Source: Isoetes taiwanensis (lineage: Eukaryota; Streptophyta; Lycopodiopsida; Isoetales; Isoetaceae). From it: a DNA stretch of 64,000 nucleotides. Made by a program: the position numbers and the translations under genes. The stretch is taken from assembly GCA_021234155.1 (NCBI GenBank), contig JAJEKV010000071.1, forward strand, positions 6,615,054-6,679,053, read 5' to 3'. This document shows, piece after piece, positions 32,902 to 45,515 of the stretch (the stretch's first letter is position 1; each line of letters begins with the position of its first letter). The notes beneath the pieces were generated by a model. The model saw only the letters and a program-made list of their open reading frames with translations. It was not told the origin of the DNA and did no database searches.

Positions 32902-34223
32902 TGTGGCGTTCAGTATTTTATACGGTATCATTATAAATATATTGACCACAAATCACCGGTATAGATACACCACCATGGGGGTATGGTAACCTAGGGGTTA
33001 ACCTAAAAGGGATTAAATTAGCTATGCTAATTTAATTATTAGAATAATAACCTAATTTAGGGATTAATATTTAAAGGGGTGGTAGTAATTATGGTTTGGG
33101 AGAGAAATACTGGCCGGCTTCGGTGGCGACATGGTGAATTACAATTTGAACCATCAAGATTGGATCCACCCTATACTCGATACCAATAGGCCAGAGGGTA
33201 GCCACCTTTGAGGAGGCGGTAACGGCTGACGCCCTACCTCATGGTAGAAGCCACCTTTGCCAAGCGATACCGGTGGCGGTGAGCGTCGAGTCGGGAAGAT
33301 GGAAGCACCAAATGACCGGTTCTGCATGAGGAATTGGTTGTGAGTGGCTAGTATAGAGGTGATATTCACAGAATTTAGCGCCCTGTGGAGTCACTTGTTG
33401 TCTTGTTCCCTCTGTTCTCTCATTGCTTTGCTTGTAGGAACTATTAACCCTTGATTGTAAAAGGATTAAGTTCTCTTTATGATACGATTAAGGTTTTGCT
33501 CTTAAAGGATGGATTGATAGTTCTTTGCGCCAGTATTACTCTGGAAATGGGGGATTAAGGGGGTAGAGACCTACGAGCCATGATAGTAGGATGCTCCTAG
33601 GTAGAACCACGTACTTCCCATTAAGATGTGGCATGTGTACAAGAAGTGCCAAATTAAGTGGATCTTTATGGAGTGACTTAGCACCAAACAAAGGGACCTG
33701 ATGGTGAAGTGGGGAATTGAAGTTAGCGCAGAACATGAGAATCACGAGACTCCCTACGATGGGCTAGGCGATAAGCGGAGTCCAAGTAGATGGTAGGGTA
33801 ATAGATTACGACCTCCAGGTGTAAGAGGTGTGATCACGTATGGAGCATCTTGCACTTTAATTAGATTTAGGGTGAGAGTAAAATTGGGATACGAGATCAC
33901 GGGGGCCGACGTCGGCCGGCTAAGCTCACCCGGGTGCAGTGCAGAAGGGGCCTTCCAGAGCTGCCTCATCGGACGAGGGCTTGTGAACCACGTAGTAAGG
34001 CTCGAAGGGTGATACGCCCCGAACAACGTGTCAGGAAGGCGCAGTGGCGCCATAGCATGATTGGACTCATCACCCAAAGTGTGCGAGGAGAGCCCGGATG
34101 GAGTAGACAACCCTGGCCAGATGTTCTATACCCGATAGCACCATGTCAAGATTAGTCTGGCGATCTCTTGCCAGAGGCCTGGCCGTCGGTCGATCCTCAG
34201 CGGAGTTTAGGCGAGTAGAACCA
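32902..34223 (+). repeat. 3' LTR, truncated at its 3' end
   Basis: Matches 22887-24216 colinearly, starting TGTGGCGTTCAG. Similarity stops just after GTAGAACCA (about 34223), where the 5' LTR continues for some 300 bases to its terminal CA. The sequence after the break begins with a GAAGAA-rich stretch, suggesting deletion or a later insertion. Confidence 0.85.
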
Positions 34224-34290
34224 TCTCTGAGAAGCTCATGGAAGAAGAAAAGAAGAAGAAAGAAAGAAGCTTCGTGGAAGAAGAAACGTA
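34224..34290 (+). repeat. GAA-rich stretch at the LTR break
   Basis: Two related blocks, GAAGCTCATGGAAGAAGAAA and GAAGCTTCGTGGAAGAAGAAAC, with GAA/GAAA repeats between them. Confidence 0.8.
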
Positions 34291-34461
34291 GGCCCGAGTT
34301 TTTATTTAAGTATAGATTTATTCATGTGTTGGGCTTGAAGCCATGGCCGGGATTGAAACCATCCCGATGAGCGAGGCGTGAGAATCCTCCTTCTGATGAC
34401 TCGAGAAATACACTTCAATCATTCATTGAACACATTCCAACCATTTTTAATTTATAAGTTT

Positions 34462-34974
34462 CTAATGTCTATCCGTGGTATAGTTAAGCTCGTAAGCTTC
34501 AATCCTTTCTTTTTGTTGATTATTATTAACATTACTCATGTGTATCAAATCTTTTACACAACATGGTATCCTCCTCACACTTTTTAATGAAGCATGCACA
34601 CAATACCATCGTTTTAACACGTTCAATGCATGCCAAAATACAAAGGGAGATGTGGACATCCTTACGAAAATAGTATAAAAAACAATAGATAAAGGAAGTC
34701 GCCTACCTTTTAGCGGAGTCTTGAACAAGCAAAAGAAACCCTTCAAAATATCTTCTAGATGATGGAAATTACTGGTGACGGAAGACCACAAAATGGAGGA
34801 AGAAAAGGCGATCTTGCACCTGCCAAATGAGGTCTTAATATGAGCAAAATAAGTCAAAAAAGGCGCATGCATGATGGACACACCAGGCACGTGGTAAGAA
34901 TGCGGGAGGCTGTTGGTGGGCCAGTAGTATCCTGAAAATAAACCCACCTTTCCGTGAAGCATTTCAAATTTCAA
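34462..34974 (-). CDS. Hypothetical 170-codon ORF, unrecognised
   Basis: One of the longest frames outside the low-complexity tracts. The composition is mixed, with hydrophobic and Cys/His/Phe-rich segments, and I recognise no domain or signal. In a 64-kb AT-rich window a frame of this length can occur by chance. It has no clear intron signals or neighbours to support it. Confidence 0.22.
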   Translation of the reverse strand: MKFEMLHGKVGLFSGYYWPTNSLPHSYHVPGVSIMHAPFLTYFAHIKTSFGRCKIAFSSSILWSSVTSNFHHLEDILKGFFCLFKTPLKGRRLPLSIVFYTIFVRMSTSPFVFWHALNVLKRWYCVHASLKSVRRIPCCVKDLIHMSNVNNNQQKERIEAYELNYTTDRH

Positions 34975-35337
34975 ATTAAAGTGGCGCGTCGACCTCTCAA
35001 GTGGTAGTCAAAATTCAAGTCAAATTCAAATTTCCCCCCTCGACTCAATATTGCCTCCGGGCATCCTGCGCCATCGTCATTCATTCCCTCAGGCCCAGAA
35101 ACGTGGATAGCTCTCAACTAAGGAAAAACGTGGGCTGACTCTCAACTAAGAACTGCCTCCACAAGCGTAATTTTTAGGTGTTTTCATTAGCATGTAGCAT
35201 CTTGTTGGTGTAATCGCTAGTACTTCCATGTTTTCGCGACATTTGTTAAGAAGTGATCCTAATGTATCACTAGTTATGGTTAGCGTTAGAGACTTTTAGT
35301 AATGATTTGGAAGGGAATGAAATATGTGTAAAGCGTC

Positions 35338-35385
35338 TTTTTTTTTTTTTTTTTTTGGTATCGTCGATATATTAAAAGAACTTAA
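35338..35385 (-). mobile_element. LINE 3' end fragment with 19-T poly(A) complement
   Basis: Nineteen T (35338-35356) followed by GGTATCGTCGATATATTAAAAGA. The latter matches GGCATTGTCAATATATTAAAAGA at 57514-57536, which leads into a LINE zinc-finger remnant, so both are minus-strand 3' ends of one LINE family. How far this copy extends to the right is not clear. Confidence 0.6.
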
Positions 35386-38300
35386 TGTCTAGGCACAATG
35401 TATTATGTCTGCGGAATGGCATGTAGTAACGATGGAAGTGTTTGTTTTGGTTGCTTTGTTGTTTGGGAAGAGATACCTATAAATCACGGTATTATATGGA
35501 AGTGTGTCTTTCATTGTGTTGTTGCTAAGAGACATGAGTATTATATATCGAACTATTGAGCTATTGTTATTGTTATAAATTTAAAAGATTTATTCTTTGA
35601 ATTGAACCTATTGGGTGGGAGGGATGCATTTCATCTTTGAATCATTAGCATGTTTAATATGGTCTTCATGGCATCTTATTCTGAGAAGAAGTTAGTTTCA
35701 TTGCATTGTTGCTAGGGAGAGAATTTGCCAAATCTAAACTATTGAGGCTGAGAGATAAAGTGTTATGAATGTTTAAAATCTTAAAATTGAATTGAACTTA
35801 TGAAGGGAAGGATGCATTTCGACTTTGAAACATTGTCAATATTTAATGTAGTGCACATGGATTCGTAGTTATTATTGTATGACATGCAAGAAGTAGGCGG
35901 AAGGGGACGTGTAGTTAACCTAGAAGTAGGTCAAATTATTATATACATCTAAGAAATGCAAAACAACCATGTTCTATGCGTTGACCCTAATCATTGTGCA
36001 TATATTTAACACCAAATAAATTATGTTCCCCATTCTTTTGTGTTCTATATGCATATAGGGTATAATGAATGTCTTCCACCATCATCTTCTTAGAAATTTG
36101 GACATTTGCAAAGATGAGAGATTTTGCAATCCATTGAATTGTTGTTTGTCTTCTTTTAGCGACAAATGGGATACATTTATGTAGCGATTACAACTTAGGA
36201 TGATCAGCTCAACATAGTTAGACATTGCTAGCTAATAAGTATTAATGGCATGGTCGAGGAGGCAGCAGAATTGATATTGTTGCACATAGTTTGTATGGGG
36301 ACTATTTAATGCTTGGGAGGGATTGTATAAGAATGCAATATAGAATAACACATTATAGATAGAACAATGTAAGTGTCGCGATGTGAATGAGAAAATCCTA
36401 ATGTCACGAAGAAGATGTAGTTGTTAGAATGCTTCTCTTTAATGGTAAGCCGAGAACCAACTCTTATGGGAGTGGCTCAAAGTACTTTCTGACCTAGAAA
36501 AGTCTTATAGAAAAGAGTTATGAGCTCAAACTTCCATCTACTTATGTTGTAGAAATGTATGTTTTTGCATGCCTGGTACCAATCACATCATATAACATGC
36601 ATTTAATACAAAGAGGAGAGGCGACATTCCATCATGTGGTTAGAAAATAGAGGGAGTTCCTCCCCTAAAAAATCCCGCTCCCGCAGTAAATTCGGTTCTC
36701 TTGAAAATTTCCACGACAATTTCCGACGAAAATAACAAATTTCGGCATAATACACTAAAAAGCACTAACATATATTTTTCCGGCTGACCTCTCGAAGCCA
36801 GCGGCATTTTGGTTAGACTCATTGCTATTTTTAGAGCCCTTTGCATTCCATGCCCATAACAATTAGATAGATATGTACAAAATCATATAGATGCATTTAA
36901 TGTAAAATAGAGAGGCTGGCATTCTATATGCGGTGCCAAGTTTATTAACTGGCGATCGGGCGCCATCGGTTCTATGATGGATTTACATAGAGGGTATATT
37001 TATATTTATAGGTGATCAAATTAGGATGTTAGAACTAGTTTATTATAATGTCCAGTATAGAAGAGTTAAAATAGGGATAAATAATTGTAGTTTAAACAAG
37101 AATAGTGCTGCATCGTTCACTCGATATATCTTTATTCAACATAAGAATCATATTTATATCAAATGAATTTATTTGAATCTACCGAGGAGATGTAGTTCGA
37201 TGGCATATCAAAGTATAAAAGCAAATTCGGAGTTATGCAGACCTACATTGGGAAGGAAATCCGGATGAAAGGGAACACCTCTATGAGCAGAAGAGCATAC
37301 ATATGTGTGGTGTATAAATCATCTGCGTGAAATGGTTTTGCAGGCAAAAGATGTGTATTTGCCTAGGGATTTTGATCACATTGTTGAAGAGCAAGAATTG
37401 GTACGTGAAGTGCAAAGGTAATCTTAAACCAAAAATATTGCATGCATGTAGTGAAGTTAGAATAGCGCCTTTATTTCCTCAAGGTTCTGTATATCTATGA
37501 GGGGCTCTAATACTAACTAAAAACATTGTTAAATAACATTACAATTTGAGCATCAGTAAACAATTATAACTCAATAGGCGGTAGAGACTTGAGGCAACCT
37601 CAATGTTGAGATGAGTGAACTTGCTAAATACATGTAGCTTCTAATCATGAAGAGTTCAATTCCAGGTAAACCAAGAATAATCTGAGGTTAAATAAAGTAA
37701 TGAGCCATGAAATGGAAGAGGTGTAATTAAATGTGGCGGGCGGTTCTTTGTGGAAGATGTCCATGATGGCTTCTATTCACCCTATTGCCATGAACTTGTT
37801 GGGGTTTCCAGAGTCTGCATGTGCTATTTGGTAATAGTTTTTTGCAAGGAATCATATGGCGTTTTGGCTTATGATGTGGCTCTGTTGTAGCGGGGCTTTC
37901 GACGGCTGTGGTTAGACTTTACCAGTGGTAACAATGAGAGGCACGCAATAAATAGCTATCGGTCAATTGAAGAGGATGGGCGGTGAGAGCTTGCATCAGA
38001 TCCATAATTTCCTGCTTTGGAATTTTCTGATTAACTACAATCATTATGTAGGTAATGTTGCCTACGCATGGATGGGCTCCTCCGGCTACTCTGAATATCT
38101 TAATGGAACATACGCATTTTGAAAAACAATCTTGTGTATCTTCCGCGCTAGTAATTTATGTGACATTGGGTTCATTGGATTTGAATTATCTAATAAAGCG
38201 TAAATTACATGGCATCTCACTTCGACCAATGTCGGGGCCTTTAGAACATTCACTTATACCCAATGTAGAAACGCAAATGGTTTACGGTGCATTTGCGCTT

Positions 38301-41300
38301 TAAACACCGCTCCGTGGCATGGAGCGCTTTGAATTGAAATTTAGAAAGGGCAATAGACATTGCCAAACTAATATGCTCCCACATAATGCCTAATATCAAC
38401 CCCATTCATGCTCATGCGATTCTTTGGAAGTAATTTAATCAATGCTGATCTTTAGAAATTCTTCATTTTGGCGAGAACGCTGATACCGCCAAATTGCTGG
38501 GTACTACCTGGCAATACATATTGAATGTTGAGATCAATTTATTCTCGCGGTATAATTACAAGCCACCACTAGAATGGCTCCAACTCCGCTTTTTATTTTG
38601 CTTCCAACATGTTGTTCCGGCTGCCGGTGAATGCCGTAGCGGAACTTTCAAGACCTAAACAATCCCACAAAGGTACACTTTTAATCACAAGCCACTGCAG
38701 GAGAAGCACGGCGCATCTTTATAAAATTAGGTCATTCATCTCCGGCGTTATGCGGTCAAGAGCTTTTAGGGTCTTCACAGGCGTACATTAATTGCATTTG
38801 CCATATGGCCGCGCCAGAAGCAAACAATAAGCATAAAGGAATAAAAAGAGATTCATAGGCAGAGGCGTTGCGATACATGAACAATTCAGCTTAACAACGT
38901 TCGAGAATATGTTCATTTGGGCTCTAAAAACTCCTCCATCTTGGCCATCCCGATTCAGCTACAATTGTACATCTTCGATTCGGATGGCACACCACCCATT
39001 ATATTAAGAAACTCAAAAATTCCATTAATATATTCCATCCCGCTGCCTCAGATGGGTTTTGCATAATTAATCCAGGATATACGTACGGTAATGGGGATGG
39101 GTTGCGTATGGCCGTCGTTGGCGCGGGTTTTTGGACCCGGTTGCGGCATTCTGAGAGGGCTCCTGAGTAAGCATTTAACCGAATGAAGCGAAAAGAGATG
39201 GACATGAAGTGAAATGATATTATCAACTGTAGAAATGCATCTTTAAATATGTGCATTATCACTAAACTCTTCTGGAAAGAGCGGAACAAATATCTAACAT
39301 TTTAAGTGAATATAGTCAGGTCACAAAATGGATTAGCAGATATGGTATTCAAATCGAGACCAACTAATTAACAAAAGCAGCATTAATTCTGAATTCAATC
39401 AGCGAAACACAACATGGCGCTTGAAGCAAATGAAAATAGAGAGCAATGCGGGGAATATGAGATGGCCTCGGATCCCAGGCCTACGTATTGAGAAAGAAGC
39501 GAACAAAAGTTAAACATTTAACAAAAAGCACGTGTTGAAGCTTTTGTATGAAATTCGCGGATGCAAATCAGCCTAAATGAGATGTCGTTTCGCTTGTTTC
39601 ATTTGCATCGTGGAACCCGATTGGTTGGAACAAATTGAGAGCAATGGAGATTTGTAATCTGGAATGGCAGAAGAGTAGCGTCGATGGGCATCGATCAATA
39701 TATTTGTTGAAGAGATGTGAAATGTGCCTCTGAGAAAGATCTAAGAATATAGACATGCACATCTATGCTACGATGATACAACATCAATAATATCACCATG
39801 CTCGCTTATTGACGACATCAATAACAGCGTGAGTATTATAAAACGAACCTGAGAACTACTTATCTAAACCAACAAAGAGAATAATATCAAACCATACTTT
39901 ACAACGAAGAACTAAATCTCACAGCTAAGCTCATGGTCGCCGAAATTTCATACCCATTCTAAAACAGCCTGAAAGCGCCCCAAGGGTCTCTTGTTATGGC
40001 CGGTTGGCTGCTACGTTTATAAGAATGAGCCTTGGCGAAATGGTCTTAAGAATTTTCATGCATTCGTGACATCTGTGCAAGGTCTCTTGTTGGCTGGTTG
40101 CTTACGCCCATTTTAAGGTGTTGTAAAATCACGGATAATATGATTCAAGTTGCAAAAAATTATGAAATTGATAAGCGGAATGGATACTGCTTGTTAGCCT
40201 TGTGAAGCGTTGGTGATCCGGCCCGATTAAGCAATGATACATATAAGAGCCAACCCACACAAACTTTAAACGACTTACCCTTACTTAGCATAAATTCGAT
40301 AGCGAAGTGGATATATTTACCATGAAAGACTCAAATATATTAGCGAAACGTTTAATGATCAGTAGATGAAGCGCATTCCTTTCTATCCTTAATGATTGCA
40401 ATTAAGTAGATGAAGAATGAAGTCTACAAAAATTCTCTAGAAGTTAATCCCAAGTCATTGACAGTCAAATATGCCTCAATGCTAATTTAGATATATATGA
40501 GATATTGGACTCTGCTCCCGTCTTTGCATAGAGCTACTCTGGAACTCCTTAACCATATTTATGTTCTTCTCTATGCCTACCTCCATCTCCATCTACGGGT
40601 GGTGATTGCGTAGATGCTAGATGGTAGTTATTGAATCTTTTATCAGCCCAGGGGCTAATCCGAGTATAAAACTTGCATCATATGAGGTCTTCCGCTTGGG
40701 TTTCAAGCTCCTGGGGTGTAACTTCTATGCAGAAACATAGAATATTAAGAGGAGTTGTAGCAATAATTTTAATGTGTTTAGTAGATGAAATAAACATCTT
40801 AGCTTTATGAGAATTGGTATGCAAGTCAAATTATGCAACTTACGAATCCCATTTCTCAAGGAAAACATACATCAACGAATACTCACTCTCACCAACAGGA
40901 GAATCGAGGTCCTGAAAAGAGACATATTTTACAACCTATTTTCAGTCCTTTGATGGAGTAGATACGTTACAAAACAGCGAAGTGCTCCTTTAACACGCTT
41001 ACAATGAAAAGATAGAGTTCCTTATAACAAAATTGTGCGTGGGTGTGATCTTTGGAAGTAATCAATGCGGCGGTCGCATAAATGCTCCATGGAGTACACA
41101 ATGGGTACTGCTAAAACTGGTAAGAATTGCCCACTTGGTTGGTGAGCTTTACGTAATGACTGGTACCCATGTAGAGTGTCTTACAGAGTGGTGCTTGCCG
41201 GTGGCGTAGATGCTGTAATTTGATGAAGCAATGTCTCGTCGCCAGCGAATAATGCGGCTTTGGTGGGCAGACCATCACAAAGAAATGCTATTTTGTTTGA

Positions 41301-41539
41301 TGCCTTATTTATAATGTTGCCCTTAATTAGGCGTGAAAGTACATTCAGGTTGCATGAAAATATTTTTTATTTGTTGTATATGTTCAAAGAACTGAATAGG
41401 ACAGAACGTATTGCATCAGCGATTGGGTTAGGCTTCATATAGATAGTGAGCTCAAAGAAGGCTTTTTAATTGAACGCCTTGATCTCTAGATAGAAATTGA
41501 AATGATCTTTGAATAGAAATGTTTGCTTATTATTAAAGT
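35386..41539. other. No supported gene
   Basis: About 6 kb of AT-rich sequence. Small ORFs, for example 38055-38303 (+) and 38999-39289 (-), show no known motif. No tandem array or LTR ends recognised. Confidence 0.4.
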
Positions 41540-41830
41540 TTGGGGCAACTTGATGGAGAACTCTCAAGGGTTTACATACAATTTTTTGCAAAGAATGTAA
41601 AAGTACATCAACGCTTAAAATCAACAAAGATACATGTTCCCGCAATATCTTTGCAGCTATTTGCTTACTTTGTCCAAAACAACTTGCAGATCGGTTATCC
41701 CCAAACACTACAGGGATTTAGCAATCAAAGTTATATGATAGACAACAATCAACTGATAATCATGGAACAAATTCAAGATTTATATGATGAACTAATGATA
41801 GGCGATGCTCACGGACTTTTCGCAGGATGA
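41540..41830 (+). CDS. Hypothetical 96-codon ORF, unrecognised
   Basis: Opens MGQLDGELSRVYIQFF and continues with a mixed, soluble composition to LYDELMIGDAHGLFAG. An overlapping minus-strand frame exists. Neither is recognised; it could be a chance ORF or a decayed gene fragment. Confidence 0.2.
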   Translation: MGQLDGELSRVYIQFFAKNVKVHQRLKSTKIHVPAISLQLFAYFVQNNLQIGYPQTLQGFSNQSYMIDNNQLIIMEQIQDLYDELMIGDAHGLFAG

Positions 41831-42750
41831 AGCATGTTTCCTTCTACTACTACTCTCCTACTTGGTACGGATGAAATCCATTATAACGGGTTTCCGGGCT
41901 GTAAGTGCATTGACATTATCGCGAAAGGTTAATACATTTATTAGGTCTTCACAAAATTTGCATGCAACAACTACTCTAGGGGTTATTTGAACAGCGAATC
42001 TACATTGTATTTGTATACCACTTCCATGGCATTCCATTCTAATTGAGAAATGGTCTAGCACTTTCAAACTGCTTTTACGAAGTCACGCTATGAATTTTGA
42101 TTGAAACATGACCATGGCTAAAATTTTAGTTCGATTCATCAAAAGATTTTTAATATCAATAATCTGCAAAGGTCGAATACTTCTATACTTCTTAAATTAA
42201 CATCGTGGTATTGTCCCTCAATCCGACGAAAAATATTATGCTTCAGTCTGTTGCTGAACATAATGAGGCAATGGGTATGTCAGGAATATACAGCATTCTT
42301 ACGAGATCTCAATGAAATGCCGAGATTCAAAAGGAGAAAACAAATGTTCACTATACAACGACCCCAGGAGAAAAGTAGACTAAAGGGTACATGGCGTACA
42401 AGGGAATTGCAAAGTATCTTTAGAATTTATTTGCATAGAAAACATGCATTATGGAACCCGTCACATGCATGGCATGTTTCTAACTTCTTGTTTACACAAT
42501 TAGAACAACCGGCCTGGCAGGGGATTATTGGGCTGAATTGAACTAAGAAGAAATGAAGTGAAACCACAAAAATTCAAATACCAAATACGAGCAGGGAACA
42601 GCAGCTGGGGCGTGGTAAAGAAACGAAACAATAAAATAATTTCTTACAATATCTTTATAAACCAAGAAAAACTCGCTATTCTTGAAACCAGAATTACACC
42701 CAACCTGAGAATGGCTTCAGGATACATAGCACAATCCAGGTAATACATAT

Positions 42751-43029
42751 TTAAGATCCAGCTACTTCTTTGTATCCCAAGCTTGGATGCACAGTGGATT
42801 TAATCTCAAGGGTGTCATTTCTTAAGATGGGGTTTCCCAGAGGCCTCTGGAAGAGTGGCTTTGTGTCCATGGTGCGGCACAGCATGGGTCCAGGGTTGGG
42901 CATTAGCCCCATCGCGTCCCGGGGATTGTGTTGAGAGCCGAGAAATGGGTGCGCCAGGCGGATCCCGATGGGGGCTCTGGGCTCGGGGTTTCCCGGTGGA
43001 ATGGGAAAACCCACAGCAGGGGGCACCAT
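42751..43029 (-). CDS. Possible exon: Pro/Gly-rich C-terminal coding segment
   Basis: The frame begins MVPPAVGFPIPPGNPEPRAP and ends with GYKEVAGS and TAA. It is clearly more G+C-rich than its surroundings and Pro/Gly/Arg-rich, like low-complexity parts of plant regulatory or RNA-binding proteins. A second frame through the same bases is also open (42815-43075). About 255 bases upstream on the same strand is a telo-box-like AAAACCCTAAAG (about 43283-43294), followed by a 47-codon frame beginning MEEMMPSKILC. No splice signal joining the two was identified. Product unknown. Confidence 0.33.
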   Translation of the reverse strand: MVPPAVGFPIPPGNPEPRAPIGIRLAHPFLGSQHNPRDAMGLMPNPGPMLCRTMDTKPLFQRPLGNPILRNDTLEIKSTVHPSLGYKEVAGS

Positions 43030-45480
43030 AATAGGTTGAGAGGATCATAGGCAGGAGGTAGTTAGGGCTTGTCATGCTTTATAGAATGGCATCAATAGAC
43101 CATGCTATCCCCAGTTCTGATTCTCAAAAGCTGGATTATGCCTTGAAGAAAACACAAGTAGAATCTGAGTACTTGATGATGTCTGAGACGTCGCTCAAAA
43201 ATACAAAGAATCTTCGATGGCATCATCTCTTCCATTGGTTTTTATGATACACTACAGGGCGTCCCAGTTTTGGGACTTTAGGGTTTTATACAGAACATAC
43301 GCTAAAACTTGTAATAAAGGAACCATACCTCATCCGAATTTTCTTAAAAGAGCCAAAGGGAATTGAATATTGGTTTCTTCGTCTGAATCAAAACTTAAAT
43401 GCTTGTTTGCAAAAGATAAAGAGGCTCGACGCGGTGGATACCAGCGGAAGCGGGATTAAAAAGCATCCTCATGGAACCGCGAGACGCTTTGAGAGAACCA
43501 ACCTCGGACAAAAGCGTATGGCAATCGCATGCAACCTTCAGCCGACTTTGCAATCCGATTGAGGCGCTAGAGGAAGAATCGGATCGAAAATACCAATTCC
43601 CAAAACCCGGAATAATTTGGGAAAAACTTTAAAATGTAAACCTAAATGCTTTCACACCTCAACCGCGTTTGATGAGCCCCGTCACGCGCATAGAAACGTG
43701 GCGGAGGTCCCTACGTGGTATCTTCGACACATCGCAAAGATAGGAGCCATCATTAGAACAAAAAGTTTCTTGATTTTTAACAAAATCAGGGAATTACGGC
43801 GTCAGGCTAAAACCTTAGGAAAACAAAAATTCAAAGGTTTTTCCATACACGAAAACCAAGTTAAAAGAGTTGATTGAACATTCAGCTAATAAGAAATCCA
43901 CAAACATGTTTACATGGCACCTATTGACTGTGACACAATAATCATGAGGTGATGAACCATATAAACGAAGATGACATGTGGAATAATGTTGTTGTCGGAT
44001 GGGGTGCTTTGATGGGCACCATGGCACAAACCTGCCTTTAACGGTAGCCCAAAGTTGCTAAAACCAAGTTGTTTGGGGTCAATTATTTGGAGCTTGTTAA
44101 CCTAAAGCGAGCGGACGACCAATATGAAGGGTCAGTGGACAGACCCAATTTCATCGTCCAAAATTGGTGAGGGCGACTGATTTAAAGGGCAAAAAAAAAA
44201 AGACCTCAAATTGAGCACGCTACGAGATTTCGATGCAAATCAATTGAACTTATCAAATTCGAAGTGAGGAAGCAATCTCTCTTTCTTTTACATTACTTTA
44301 GGATTTTGATACAATTTTTATATGTGTTCATTGCTGAAGCAATCGACACTAATTTATGTGATATATCTTTCTTGTTTCTGAGATATAAACACCGGTGTAG
44401 AAGGTGTTTAGTCGAGGATCATACACTCTAGGAGATAAATCATATAAATAGAGGTATGGGATCTAATATCTTGAAGGTTTTGTAGTCGTTAGCGGGACAC
44501 CGGATCTTCACGTTGTGGCGTACTTCTGGGATTGGTATGTGGGTTTGTTGGGCACTTGGGTTTATTTGCTGGGTCAGCATGATTCGTTTTGGACTACTGT
44601 TTTGTTTCTTCATGGACTACTACAATGACAGAGCTATGTAAATCCAAGGACTTGTGAGCTACTTTTGGGAATTTTGGGCAAGGGGCAGAGGGTTGACTTT
44701 CTCTATTGTCACATATAAAACGTTCCATTTATGGAAACATGAATGTCCATTTGGGCGACATCCATGGTGCCTGTGGGGGACTTTCTCTTACAGCGGGGAT
44801 GATTTATTTGTACAAAGTAAAAATAGGTATGTTTCATATCTTTTACATATTTCAACTGCTATGTACATATACTTTGATGATGATGAGAGGTTGGCCCGGG
44901 CACATTGGGCCTCTAGTTTTCTAGTTTGAGAGTGGGCCATGTACTGCAACGTCAAACCATACCACAGGGGCATTGGTGGTGAGAAGGGATAAAACTATGC
45001 CGGTGATGTGCTGCTCGGTGGAGATGGAGGCCTATATTTGCCCCAGTGACTAACATGAACATGAGGCCCTCGACTATGCTTGGGGCTGTCAAACAGAAGG
45101 AGATGCCCAATACTGTCAAGTTATTTTGGTAAGTAACGGGGATGGGGCTGTCCAAGATGCACGGTATAACGGCGGTCATGCAACGCTGGCGGGGATGTCG
45201 AATTTGGTATGTAGAAGGTCGTTGATGGAAATTTAAAGCCGTTATAAAATTGGTATTGGCCAAAAATAATGAGGTGGTAACTTTGTGGAATCATTGATAC
45301 CACGTTATCCATTTCCGCATCAAGCCAGTGAGACATGCAATTGATGCTAACAAGCGGCAGGAGCATGAGGAATATTGTACTAACTTATCTTTTTGCCAGA
45401 ATGAATTTGGGCCGCAAAGTAGCTCAAAATCAAAACAGGCCAACCAAATCAACCTAACCGAACTTTCTAATAGCCACAAT
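43030..45480. other. No supported gene
   Basis: Short ORFs on both strands, for example 43617-43877 (+) with a basic composition and 44654-44929 (+). None has a recognisable domain. An A12 run lies near 44191. Confidence 0.35.
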
Positions 45481-45515
45481 CTATATAAAGGATTATTCTA
45501 TAGTGTTGGACCCAA
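45481..45515 (+). repeat. Dispersed TATA/TGTTGGACC motif, copy 4 (weak)
   Basis: CTATATAAAGGATTATTCTA followed by TAGTGTTGGACCCAACCCTAA. The first part is a good TATA box. The part after TGTTGGACC resembles the continuation of copy 1 (ACCCTAA). Confidence 0.45.

Larger units (their letters stand above)
22887..34223 (+). mobile_element. LTR retrotransposon without recognisable gag-pol (LARD-like)
   Basis: The two LTRs are in direct orientation (22887-24517 and 32902-34223). A primer-binding-like site follows the first and a GA-rich polypurine tract precedes the second, so the element reads on the plus strand. The internal region is about 8.4 kb. I could not find capsid, zinc-knuckle, protease, RT, RNase H or integrase motifs in it on the plus strand, which fits a large retrotransposon derivative (LARD) that depends on another element's proteins. 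It contains a tRNA-like unit, a 24-27-bp tandem array, a fold-back copy of repeat A and a TG/CA tract, some of which are probably later insertions. The last 300 or so bases of the 3' LTR are missing. Confidence 0.8.
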
